Assembly: GCA_949287905.1 (NCBI GenBank)
Contig: CASEHX010000026.1
Location: 116,569-180,568, forward strand
DNA from: an uncultured Olsenella sp.
Lineage (GTDB): Bacteria > Actinomycetota > Coriobacteriia > Coriobacteriales > Atopobiaceae
DNA length: 64,000 bases
Reading direction: 5' to 3'
This document shows positions 24,482-31,907 of this stretch, in pieces. How positions within the stretch are numbered: the first letter of the stretch is position 1; every line of letters starts with the position of its first letter. Made by a program: the position numbers and the translations under genes. The notes under the pieces were generated by a model that saw only the letters and a program-made list of their open reading frames with translations, was not told where the DNA came from and did no database searches.

Positions 24482-24560
24482 GAGTTCAATTTCGTTTTGT
24501 GCTAGAGTGACAAAAATTGAACTCACGAACGAGAAGTTCAATTTTGACTCGAAATTGAAC
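24482..24560. promoter_or_regulatory. Four half-site operator cluster before the HTH-aminotransferase gene
   Basis: GTTCAATTT occurs at 24484-24492 and 24536-24544, and its complement AAATTGAAC at 24514-24522 and 24552-24560. The first pair forms an 11-bp perfect inverted repeat (24482-24492 and 24514-24524), the second a 9-bp repeat with a 7-base spacer ending 12 bases before the ATG. Such a paired array is typical of an autoregulated HTH repressor, and the gene begins with an HTH. Confidence 0.75.
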
Positions 24561-24571
24561 CGAGGAGAGAG

Positions 24572-26116
24572 ATGACGCAGCTGACGTTTGCCGAGCGGCT
24601 TCGCCAGGTCATGGCGGAGCGGGGCCTCAAGCAGGCCGACCTCGTGCATGCTGCCGCCGATTGCGGCAAGAAGCTCGGAAAGAGCCAGGTCAGCCAGTAT
24701 GTGAGCGGCAAAGTGGAGCCTCGCGCCAACGTCGTGGCACTGCTCGCCGCCATCCTCGACGTGGAAGAGGGCTGGCTTGCCACGGGCGAGGGCGCGCACG
24801 CCGTGAGGGTCGCTGCGCCGTACCCGGAGCGAGCTTCCGCGCGGCCTGAGACCGCATCCGCCGCGCCCGTTTCCACCTCTACGAAAAGGAGCTCCACCAT
24901 GCGAGAGTTCAAGAAGTCTTCCAAGCTCGACAACGTCCTCTACGACGTCCGCGGTCCCGTGGCCGACGAGGCGGCCCGCATGGAGGACGAGGGTCTGCGC
25001 ATCCTCAAGCTCAACATCGGCAACCCCGCGCCGTTTGGCTTCCGTGCCCCCGACGAGGTCGTTCACGACATGCGTCACCAGCTCACCGACTGCGAGGGCT
25101 ACTCGGACTCCCGAGGCCTCTTCTCGGCGCGCAAGGCGATCATGCAGTACGCCCAGCTCAAGCGCCTCCCCAACGTCAGCATGGACGGCATCTACACCGG
25201 CAACGGCGTCTCTGAGCTCATTCAGCTCTGCATGAACGTGCTCCTCAACACCGGTGACGAGATTCTCATCCCGGCCCCGGACTATCCGCTCTGGACTGCC
25301 TGCGCCACCCTCGCCGGCGGTACGGCGGTCCACTATCTCTGCGACGAGGAGGCGGACTGGTGCCCCGATCTCGCGGACATGGAGTCCAAGATCACGAGTA
25401 ACACCAAGGCCATCGTCATCATCAACCCCAACAACCCCACGGGCGCCGTCTACCCGCGCGAGGTGCTCGAGCAGATCGTCGAGATCGCGCGTCGCCACCA
25501 GCTCATGATCTTCTCGGATGAGATCTACGACCGCCTGTGCATGGACGGCTACCAGCACATCTCCATTGCTTCGCTCGCGCCCGACCTGCCGTGCGTCACC
25601 TTCTCCGGTCTGTCCAAGTCCCACATGGTGGCGGGTTACCGCATTGGCTGGATGATCCTCTCCGGCAACAAGCGCTGCATGAAGGACTTCATCTACGGCA
25701 TCAACATGCTCTCCAACATGCGTCTGTGCTCCAACGTGCCGGCGCAGTCCATCGTTCAGACGGCGCTCGGCGGCTACCAGAGCGTAGAGCGCTACGTGGA
25801 GCCGGGCGGCCGCATCTACGACCAGCGCAACTTCGTCTACGAGGCTCTCAACGACATCGACGGCATCACGGCCGTCAAGCCCAAGGCGGCGTTCTACATC
25901 TTCCCCAAGATCGACGTCAAAAAGTTCAACATCACCGACGACGAGCAGTTTGCTCTCGACCTGCTGCACGAGAAGCACATCCTCATCACGCGCGGCGGCG
26001 GCTTCAACTGGCCGGAGCCCGACCACTTCCGCATTGTCTACCTGCCGCGCATGGGCGTGCTGCGCGAGGCCATGACCGACCTCGCGGACTTCTTCGCCCA
26101 CTATCGTCAGGGCTAG
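24572..26116 (+). CDS. alaA: XRE-type HTH fused to AlaA-like aminotransferase, with internal start
   Basis: A 514-residue protein, ATG 24572 behind GAGGAGAGAG. Residues about 5-75 are an XRE-type HTH (FAERLRQVMAERGLKQADLV, then SQVSQYVSGKVEP). A Ser/Thr/Ala-rich linker follows to about 109. From Met110 onward it aligns over its full length with E. coli AlaA, the glutamate-pyruvate aminotransferase: SSKLDNVLYDVRGPV, NIGNPAPFGF, NGVSELI, INPNNPTGA with the PLP-site Asn, DEIYD, and the Schiff-base Lys in FSGLSKSH. AlaA makes alanine from pyruvate and glutamate. Met110 (24899) has its own strong Shine-Dalgarno AAAAGGAG at 24884-24891 and yields a 405-residue form, the usual AlaA length. Two products from one gene are likely. 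Confidence 0.9.
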   Translation: MTQLTFAERLRQVMAERGLKQADLVHAAADCGKKLGKSQVSQYVSGKVEPRANVVALLAAILDVEEGWLATGEGAHAVRVAAPYPERASARPETASAAPVSTSTKRSSTMREFKKSSKLDNVLYDVRGPVADEAARMEDEGLRILKLNIGNPAPFGFRAPDEVVHDMRHQLTDCEGYSDSRGLFSARKAIMQYAQLKRLPNVSMDGIYTGNGVSELIQLCMNVLLNTGDEILIPAPDYPLWTACATLAGGTAVHYLCDEEADWCPDLADMESKITSNTKAIVIINPNNPTGAVYPREVLEQIVEIARRHQLMIFSDEIYDRLCMDGYQHISIASLAPDLPCVTFSGLSKSHMVAGYRIGWMILSGNKRCMKDFIYGINMLSNMRLCSNVPAQSIVQTALGGYQSVERYVEPGGRIYDQRNFVYEALNDIDGITAVKPKAAFYIFPKIDVKKFNITDDEQFALDLLHEKHILITRGGGFNWPEPDHFRIVYLPRMGVLREAMTDLADFFAHYRQG

Positions 26117-26133
26117 CGGAGCGGGGCCGGCCG

Positions 26134-26658
26134 ATGCGCGCGTTCGTAGCGCTGGAGCTTCCGGAGGCCTTTGCCGACGAGGTCGCGGCCTTGTCGCATC
26201 GGCTGGCCGCCGTCTGCGAGGGGCGCTTTGTCGAGGAGGGAAACCATCATCTCACGCTGGCCTTCCTTGGCGAGATTGACGATGCCGAGGTGCGACGGGC
26301 GATGGACGCGCTCGACGAGGCATGCGCGGGAGCGGGGCCCATCGAGCTGGCGACGGACGGGCTGGGCACGTTTGGGCGCGGGCGAGCGGCCACGCTCTGG
26401 CTGGGCGTTCGTCCCGTCGACGAGCTCTCGCTCCTCGCGGCGCGTCTACGAGCCGGACTTGCCATGCGCGACCTTGCCTACGACGAGAAGCCGTTCCTTC
26501 CCCACGTGACGCTCGCGCGCCGTGCCCGCGTTCCTCGTGGCGAGTTGGGTGACCTGGCGTTTCCGCTTCCGGACGAGGCCCGTCGCGTCACGCTGTTCCG
26601 CAGCATCCTGTCGCCCGAGGGCGCAAGTTACAAGCCGCTGTACACAGTCGACCTCTGA
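26134..26658 (+). CDS. thpR: RNA 2',3'-cyclic phosphodiesterase (ThpR/LigT)
   Basis: A 174-residue protein, ATG 26134, a stand-alone 2H phosphoesterase. The two catalytic HxTx motifs are HLTLAFLG (about 37-44) and PHVTLARR (about 123-130), the standard spacing of LigT/ThpR, which opens 2',3'-cyclic phosphates in RNA. It begins MRAFVALELPEAFADEVAAL, a typical start. It is 17 bases from the aminotransferase stop on the same strand and probably cotranscribed, with no obvious shared pathway. Confidence 0.85.
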   Translation: MRAFVALELPEAFADEVAALSHRLAAVCEGRFVEEGNHHLTLAFLGEIDDAEVRRAMDALDEACAGAGPIELATDGLGTFGRGRAATLWLGVRPVDELSLLAARLRAGLAMRDLAYDEKPFLPHVTLARRARVPRGELGDLAFPLPDEARRVTLFRSILSPEGASYKPLYTVDL

Positions 26659-26675
26659 GAGGCAGTAAATCGACG

Positions 26676-26839
26676 GTCCGGTGTCACTTTTTGCCCCGTT
26701 TGTGTGGATGAGTGCATGCAGAGGCGGTCGGCCGACCGATTTTCCCGACGTTTTCCCAGTTGAATTTTGGTCAGACAAGGGCGGTATGCTGCCTCGGGCA
26801 GAATAAGGCACACAAACGGGGTAAAAAGTGACACCGGAC
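26676..26839. repeat. Long inverted-repeat element, AAAAAGTGACACC type
   Basis: Arms of 31 bp, GTCCGGTGTCACTTTTTGCC etc. (26676-26706) and 26809-26839, match at 30 of 31 positions. The 102-base interior contains GTTTTCCCAGTTG (26750-26762), a core also found in the element at 43978-44055. The 3' flank is AAATACTGCCTCG, which is repeated in the element at 43172-43340. Confidence 0.8.
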
Positions 26840-26959
26840 AGCCAAAATACTGCCTCGCCCAAATCTCCCGGTCCGGCGGATGCTCAGCTTGGGCGAGCGG
26901 CGCTCGAACCGGGTGCCGAATCATCCCGAATCCGCCGGCGAGAGGCCTCGCGACGAAGC

Positions 26960-28840
26960 TCAGGCGTTGATCTCGGAGAGGAACGCCGTCCCGTAGCGCT
27001 CCGCCTTCTTGGCGCCGACCCCCGAGACGCCAAGGAACTCCTCAATCGAGGCGGGGCGCTTGGCACACATGTCCACCAGCGCCGCGTTTGAGAACACGAT
27101 GTATGCGGGGACGTTCTGCTCGCGGGCGAGGTCGGCTCTCAGCGCGGCGAGCCGTCCGTAGAGCTCCTGACCCGCGGCGTCCAGCTCGGAGACGTCCGTG
27201 GCGGCGTGGGCCTTTTTTGGCGCCGCGGGCGCGCGCTCTGGGCGAGGCTTTCCCTTGGCAACCTTCAGCATGAACGGTCCATCCCAGAGAGCCTCCCTGC
27301 GAAGAAAAGCGCCCGACTCGCCCGCAAGCCCGATCGTGGGGTAGTCCCCGCCCGTGCGCGCGAGCACCCCGCGAAAGACAAGCTCGTCAAGGACCGCTCG
27401 GACGCGAGCGGCGGGCACGTCCGCCATGATGCCGTAGGTGGAGAGCGTGTCAAAGCCACGCTGTCGCACCCGCTCCGCACGAGACCCGCGCAGCACGTCC
27501 ACGATCATGGCGGCCCCCGCCGAGCGCCCGCGTCGAGTGATGCGCGCCACGCAGCTCACCACCTTGAGGGCGTCGGTCGTGGCATCCACCTCCTCGAAGT
27601 CCGTGAGGCAGTTGCCACAGTTGCCGCAGTACGCCGGAGCCTCCTCGCCAAAATAGTGCAGGATGTGGGCGCGCAGGCACTCGGTGGTGGTGGCATAGAA
27701 GACCATCTGGCGCAGGCGCTCGGCGTCGCGCTCCGCGAGAAGCTCGCGCTGCTCCGCCGTGAGGTCCTCGCGCGGCTCGCTGCGCGAGAGCAGGAACTCG
27801 GCCGTGTGCACGTCGCCGGGGGAGTAGAGCAGCAGGCAGTCCGCCTTTGTGCCGTCGCGTCCGGCGCGCCCCGCCTCCTGGTAGTAGTTCTCCAGCGAGA
27901 GCGGCAGGTTGTAGTGGACCACGTAGCTCACGTTGGACTTGTCGATGCCCATGCCAAACGCGTTGGTGGCCACCATCACGCGGGCGCGGTCGTAGAGGAA
28001 GTCGTCCTGGTTGCGCCCGCGCTCCTCGGCGGAAAGCCCGGCGTGGTAGCGCGTGGCGAGAAGCCCCTCGTTGCGCAGCAGCTCGCAGACCTCCTCGACG
28101 GCGCGGCGGCTCGAGCAGTAGACGATGCCGGAGCGCTCGGCCCGTTCGCGGACAAAGGAGACGAGCATGCGGTCCTTTTCGGCGCCGCCTCGCGGGCGGG
28201 CCACGGCGAAGGAGAGGTTGGGCCGATCAAAGCTCGCCACGACCTCAAAGGGGTCGTGCAGGCCAAGTGCGGAGACGATGTCCCTGCGCACGGCGCGCGT
28301 GGCGGTGGCCGTGAGCGCCATCACGGGCGGACGCGCGGGAAGGGCGTCCAGAAACTCAATGATCCGCTGGTAGCTGGGCCTAAAGTCGTTTCCCCACTGC
28401 GAGATGCAGTGCGCCTCGTCCACGGCGAGCAGGCTCACGCCGCGCGTGGTCACGATGTCGGCGAACGTTGGGTCGTCGAGGCGCTCCGGGGCAACGTAGA
28501 GCAGTCGCACGACGCCCGCGGCAACGCCGCGCAGCACCTCTGCGCGCTCGGCGCCGGAGAGCGCGGAGTTGAGGTAGGAGGCGGCCACGCCCATCTGGTT
28601 GAGCACCCCCACCTGGTCCGCCATGAGGGAGATGAGCGGCGAGACCACAAGCGCGATGCCGCCCGCGCGCTCGGCGAGCGCGAGCGCGGGCACTTGGTAG
28701 CAGATGGACTTTCCCGCCGAGGTGGGCATGACCGCCAGGACGTCTCTCCCGGCGAGCGCGGCGTCGACGATCTCCGCCTGGTGCGGCCGAAAGCTCTCGT
28801 AGCCAAAGACGCCGTGCAGGATGTCGAGTGGCGTTGACAT
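26960..28840 (-). CDS. recQ: ATP-dependent DNA helicase RecQ
   Basis: A 626-residue protein; ATG 28840 starts a normal RecQ N terminus (LDILHGVFGYESFRPHQAEIV). Helicase motifs are seen in order: motif I MPTSAGKSICYQ (GKS), motif II AVDEAHCISQWG (DEAH), motif III ALTATAT, motif VI YYQEAGRAGRDG. The RecQ-Ct zinc site is C....HYFGEEAPAYCGNCGNC near 375-400, followed by a winged-helix region, then an HRDC domain at the C terminus (about 556-626, ending in GAKKAERYG). It unwinds recombination intermediates. It is divergent from the sigI operon. Confidence 0.95.
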   Translation of the reverse strand: MSTPLDILHGVFGYESFRPHQAEIVDAALAGRDVLAVMPTSAGKSICYQVPALALAERAGGIALVVSPLISLMADQVGVLNQMGVAASYLNSALSGAERAEVLRGVAAGVVRLLYVAPERLDDPTFADIVTTRGVSLLAVDEAHCISQWGNDFRPSYQRIIEFLDALPARPPVMALTATATRAVRRDIVSALGLHDPFEVVASFDRPNLSFAVARPRGGAEKDRMLVSFVRERAERSGIVYCSSRRAVEEVCELLRNEGLLATRYHAGLSAEERGRNQDDFLYDRARVMVATNAFGMGIDKSNVSYVVHYNLPLSLENYYQEAGRAGRDGTKADCLLLYSPGDVHTAEFLLSRSEPREDLTAEQRELLAERDAERLRQMVFYATTTECLRAHILHYFGEEAPAYCGNCGNCLTDFEEVDATTDALKVVSCVARITRRGRSAGAAMIVDVLRGSRAERVRQRGFDTLSTYGIMADVPAARVRAVLDELVFRGVLARTGGDYPTIGLAGESGAFLRREALWDGPFMLKVAKGKPRPERAPAAPKKAHAATDVSELDAAGQELYGRLAALRADLAREQNVPAYIVFSNAALVDMCAKRPASIEEFLGVSGVGAKKAERYGTAFLSEINA

Positions 28841-28907
28841 GGCGCGGACGGGATGCACCTCCCCGGGCGAGCGATGGTCTGACGGTCCTTCGCCTTCCAT
28901 TGTGCGC

Positions 28908-28982
28908 CATTTTGGGCCCTCGGCGCGGGACGCATTATGGGCCTTCGGCGCGGCAAGCATTTTGGGCCCTCGGCGCGATGCC
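28908..28982. repeat. Three tandem copies of a 25-bp repeat
   Basis: CATTTTGGGCCCTCGGCGCG starts units at 28908, 28933 and 28958, each 25 bases, with the middle one CATTATGGGCCTTCGG. It lies in the 271-base gap between recQ and sigI, upstream of both. The spacing is close to 2.5 turns of the helix, so it could be a protein-binding array, but no protein is indicated. Confidence 0.7.
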
Positions 28983-29060
28983 TTTCGCCGGACCTTACCA
29001 AGTGCTTACACCGGCCGCCGTCGCGCCCCTTAGGCTGTAGCTTTGCCAACTTTTGTTGCT

Positions 29061-29088
29061 ACCCCGGAATTTGGGGCGGCGTCTCGTA
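29061..29088 (+). promoter_or_regulatory. SigI-like promoter motif of the sigI-rsgI operon
   Basis: ACCCCGG (29061-29067) followed by AATTTGGGG and CGTA (29085-29088), 24 bases after the first A. SigI promoters of Bacillus and Clostridium have an ACCCC-type -35 and CGWA-type -10. The same pattern appears in front of the lipoprotein gene at 30743-30770. It would place the transcript start just before GTG 29112. Confidence 0.5.
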
Positions 29089-29111
29089 TTCCTGTAGTCG
29101 AGGAGGGCGTG

Positions 29112-29852
29112 GTGAGACGGGAAAGGGAGCTGGCGGGCAGGGTGCTTGCCGCCAAACGGGACCAGCGTTTGGCCGACGATCTCGTGCGCGACTACCTTCC
29201 GTTCATCAAGTCGGAGACCGCCAAGTTTCTGGGGCGCTCTCCGCAGCAGGGAAGAGACGACGAACTGGGGATTGCCATGTTCGCGTTCCACGAGGCGGTG
29301 ATGGCGTACGACCGGGCGCGAGGCGCCTTCATCCCGCTTGCGGCAACGAGTATCCGCAACAGGCTCATAGACTTTGCCCGCAGGGAGCGGAGGCACGCGG
29401 ACGTCCTGTCGCTCGACGAGCGGAGGTCCACCTCGGACGACGAGGATGAGCGCACCATCGTCGAGACCATCGCCTCGGAGCGCGACGAGATCGGGGAGCG
29501 ACAGACGAGGGAGGCGTCCAGGCGCGAGATCGCCGAGTTCGTCGCTCGCCTCTCCGACTTCGGGCTGACCCTGCTCGACGTCTCGGAGAACTGCCCCAAG
29601 CAGGAGCGGACGCTCGCAGCGTGCCAAAGGGTCCTCTGTCATGCGCGACAGGCCCCCGAGCTGCTCGAGCGCCTGGAGAAGACGGGAAAGCTTCCCGTGG
29701 CGGAGCTTGCTGCTGGGTCCGGGGTGGAGAGAAAGACGATCGAGCGGCACCGCCGATACCTCGTGGCCGCCCTTCTCGCCTTTACCAACGGCTTCGAGAT
29801 CATTCGCGGACATCTGCGAAGGATCGTGCCGGAAGGAGGTGGTGCCCGATGA
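29112..29852 (+). CDS. sigI: SigI-type RNA polymerase sigma factor
   Basis: A 246-residue protein. The open frame begins at TTG 29043, but a likely promoter lies at 29061-29088 and GAGGAGGG at 29100-29107 precedes GTG 29109/29112, so I take GTG 29112. It has the sigma region 2 core RDYLPFIKSETAKFL (about 26-40), and FHEAVMAYDRARGAFIPLAATSIRNRLIDF (helix at the -10-binding region), followed by a long charged linker, then a C-terminal HTH (about 185-246) instead of a normal sigma region 4. This is the layout of the SigI family, which partners membrane anti-sigma factor RsgI. The anti-sigma start overlaps its stop by 4 bases (ATGA). Confidence 0.8.
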   Translation: MRRERELAGRVLAAKRDQRLADDLVRDYLPFIKSETAKFLGRSPQQGRDDELGIAMFAFHEAVMAYDRARGAFIPLAATSIRNRLIDFARRERRHADVLSLDERRSTSDDEDERTIVETIASERDEIGERQTREASRREIAEFVARLSDFGLTLLDVSENCPKQERTLAACQRVLCHARQAPELLERLEKTGKLPVAELAAGSGVERKTIERHRRYLVAALLAFTNGFEIIRGHLRRIVPEGGGAR

Positions 29853-30718
29853 CGTATCTGGTCATGGAGTGCCATCCCGCCTACGCGCTGGTCCTTGACG
29901 AGCGGGGGAGCCTGACTCGCGTGCCCAATCTCGGGTACGAGGTGGGGCAGACGCTGAGGGACGTGGTGGTCTTTGACGACGAGGTGCTCACGTTCGACGC
30001 GGCGCCGCGAAAGGGCCGGCGCACCCGGCTCGTCGCGCTGCTCGCCGCCGCATGCCTGTGCACCGCCTTTGTCGGCGGGTTTGCGCTTTGGCAGACACCG
30101 ATCGGAACGGTGCGCATGAGCATCAACCCCGAGGTGGAGATCGACGTCAACAGGTTCGATCGCGTCGTTGGGCTTGAGGGCGAGAATGACGACGGCAAGG
30201 AGCTCGTCGAGGGATTCGTGTACTACGGTCGCACGGTCGACGAGGTCTCCGACGACCTGGCGGACCGAGCGGAGGGCCAGGGCTACCTGGACGAGGGCGG
30301 TCGCATTGAAATCTCCGTGGAGTCCGACGACGAGGGCTGGAAGACCGCGACGGAGGACAGGCTCGTCGTGGAGCTCGAGGTGCATCTCGACCATCGGGTC
30401 GTCGTGACCAGGTCGGACGGCGCCTCCCAAGGTGCCACTCCGGAGACGCCATCGGCCCAGGGGACGACGCCTACGCCCGCCCCCGAGGCGGCCCCTCCTT
30501 CCGACGACGGGGACGATGTGGACGATGACTGGGATGACGACGCAGACGACGATGGCGACGACGCAGACGACGATGGCGACGGCTGGGTCGGCAACGCGGA
30601 TGACGACTGGGACGACGACTCGGACGACGACGATGACGACGACTGGGCCGATGACGATGATGGCGACGACGACGATGATGGTGGCGACGACGACGATGGC
30701 GACGACGACGATGACTAG
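29849..30718 (+). CDS. rsgI: RsgI-type membrane anti-sigma factor with Asp-rich tail
   Basis: A 289-residue protein, ATG 29849 after GGAAGGAGGT, overlapping sigI. Residues about 1-56 form the cytoplasmic sigma-binding domain (RsgI_N). One transmembrane helix spans about 60-82. Outside it comes the RsgI signature TVRMSINPEVEIDVNRFDRVV (about 87-107), with Asn93-Pro94 inside a segment where RsgI proteins are known to self-cleave. A beta-rich domain (to about 190), a Pro/Thr linker (190-217) and an Asp-rich tail (219-289, mostly Asp with Gly and a few Trp) follow. Normally this outer end carries carbohydrate-binding domains that sense polysaccharides; here it does not, so the tail may sense a cation or a basic surface. 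Confidence 0.85.
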   Translation: MTYLVMECHPAYALVLDERGSLTRVPNLGYEVGQTLRDVVVFDDEVLTFDAAPRKGRRTRLVALLAAACLCTAFVGGFALWQTPIGTVRMSINPEVEIDVNRFDRVVGLEGENDDGKELVEGFVYYGRTVDEVSDDLADRAEGQGYLDEGGRIEISVESDDEGWKTATEDRLVVELEVHLDHRVVVTRSDGASQGATPETPSAQGTTPTPAPEAAPPSDDGDDVDDDWDDDADDDGDDADDDGDGWVGNADDDWDDDSDDDDDDDWADDDDGDDDDDGGDDDDGDDDDD

Positions 30719-30742
30719 CCGTCAGAAAAAAATTTCCCGCCG

Positions 30743-30770
30743 ACCCCGGTTTTGGGGAAAAGCCCGCGCA
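30743..30770 (+). promoter_or_regulatory. SigI-like promoter motif of the lipoprotein gene
   Basis: ACCCCGG (30743-30749) followed by TTTTGGGG and CGCA (30767-30770), again 24 bases after the first A. It closely resembles the motif at 29061-29088 and lies 51 bases before the ATG at 30822. Confidence 0.5.
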
Positions 30771-30821
30771 ACCTCTCACTGCAAGGCAAGACGAAGGCTC
30801 AATACCCCCAAGGAGGACACC

Positions 30822-31838
30822 ATGAAGACCACGAGCCTGAAGAGCATCCTCGCCACCGCCACGATGGGCGTCGCCCTCGCAGCCGTTCTCGCGGGATGTG
30901 GGGCAACCCCCGCCACCACCGCCGACAACCAGCCTGCGGGGAACGTCGGCGAGAGCTCGACCGTTCGAACCGCCGGCACCCTGCTTCTGAGCGTCAACCC
31001 CGAGATCGAGATCGACTATGACGACGACGGCCTGGTCGTCGAGGTCGAGGGCGTAAACGACGAGGGCCGGGGCGTGGTCGGCAGCTACTCGGGCTACGAG
31101 GGCAAGGAGTGCCGCGCCGTCGTCGCCGAGCTCGTCGGGGAGATCTACGAGGCCGGCCACTTCAACCAGACGATCGACGGACACGACAGAAACGTCGTGG
31201 TCAAGCTCGAGCAGGGCTCCGGCTATCCCGGCGAGGACTTCCTTCGCGGCATCGAGGATGACGTCCGCAGCACCGTGGGCACCTTCGGACTCGAGTCCGA
31301 CGCCCTCGCCGTGGCGCCCGAGCAGCTGGACGAGCGCGGCTACATCGGCCTCGACGCTGCCAAGGACATCGTCCTCTCCCAGCTCGGTCTCTCCGAGGCG
31401 TCCTTCAACGACCACGAGTACGAGCTCGACGACGGCGTCTACGAGCTTGAGTTCAGCGCCGGCGGGGTGGAGTACGAGTACGAGGTCGACGCGCGCACGG
31501 GGAAGGTCCTCGAGGCCGACATCGACGGGAACGACGACTGGGACGATCGCGACGACTGGGACGACTGGCACGAGGACCGCTACGATCGCGATGACGACGA
31601 CTGGGATGACGACCGCGACGACTGGGACGATGCGGACGACCGCGACGACTGGGACGATGCGGACGACCGCGACGACTGGGACGATGCGGACGACCGCGAC
31701 GGCTGGGACGACGACCGTGATGACCTCGACGACGACCGTGACGACTGGGACGATGCGGACGACCGCGACGACGACTGGGATGACGACCGCGACGACGACC
31801 GCGACGACGATGACGACTGGGACGACGATCGCGACTAA
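30822..31838 (+). CDS. PepSY lipoprotein with RsgI-like segment and Asp/Arg/Trp repeat tail
   Basis: A 338-residue protein, ATG 30822 behind AAGGAGGACACC. The signal peptide ends in LAGC (Cys26), so it is a lipoprotein. Residues about 52-75 contain TLLLSVNPEIEIDYDDDGL, very like the RsgI segment TVRMSINPEVEIDVNRFDRV, and the following 100 residues continue that domain. A PepSY-like domain is at about 174-235 (DAAKDIVLSQLG, YELEFSAGGVEYEYEVDARTGKVL). The last 100 residues are low-complexity with Asp, Trp and Arg, including three exact 9-residue repeats encoded at 31614-31694. Its gene follows sigI-rsgI, so it may modulate the anti-sigma factor outside the cell, perhaps by competing for the signal; this is inference. 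Confidence 0.75.
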   Translation: MKTTSLKSILATATMGVALAAVLAGCGATPATTADNQPAGNVGESSTVRTAGTLLLSVNPEIEIDYDDDGLVVEVEGVNDEGRGVVGSYSGYEGKECRAVVAELVGEIYEAGHFNQTIDGHDRNVVVKLEQGSGYPGEDFLRGIEDDVRSTVGTFGLESDALAVAPEQLDERGYIGLDAAKDIVLSQLGLSEASFNDHEYELDDGVYELEFSAGGVEYEYEVDARTGKVLEADIDGNDDWDDRDDWDDWHEDRYDRDDDDWDDDRDDWDDADDRDDWDDADDRDDWDDADDRDGWDDDRDDLDDDRDDWDDADDRDDDWDDDRDDDRDDDDDWDDDRD

Positions 31839-31864
31839 GTCCTAGGAGCCATAGCTCTCACGGA

Positions 31865-31897
31865 GGGCGGGACGCCTTCGGGCGTCTCGCCCTTCTC
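31865..31897 (+). terminator. Terminator of the sigI-rsgI-lipoprotein operon
   Basis: GGGCGGGACGCC (31865-31876) and GGCGTCTCGCCC (31881-31892) form a strong stem (one mismatch) with a TTCG loop, then TTCTCG. The T run is weak. It stands between the lipoprotein gene and the convergent hydrolase gene. Confidence 0.65.
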
Positions 31898-31907
31898 GCC
31901 GTAAACG

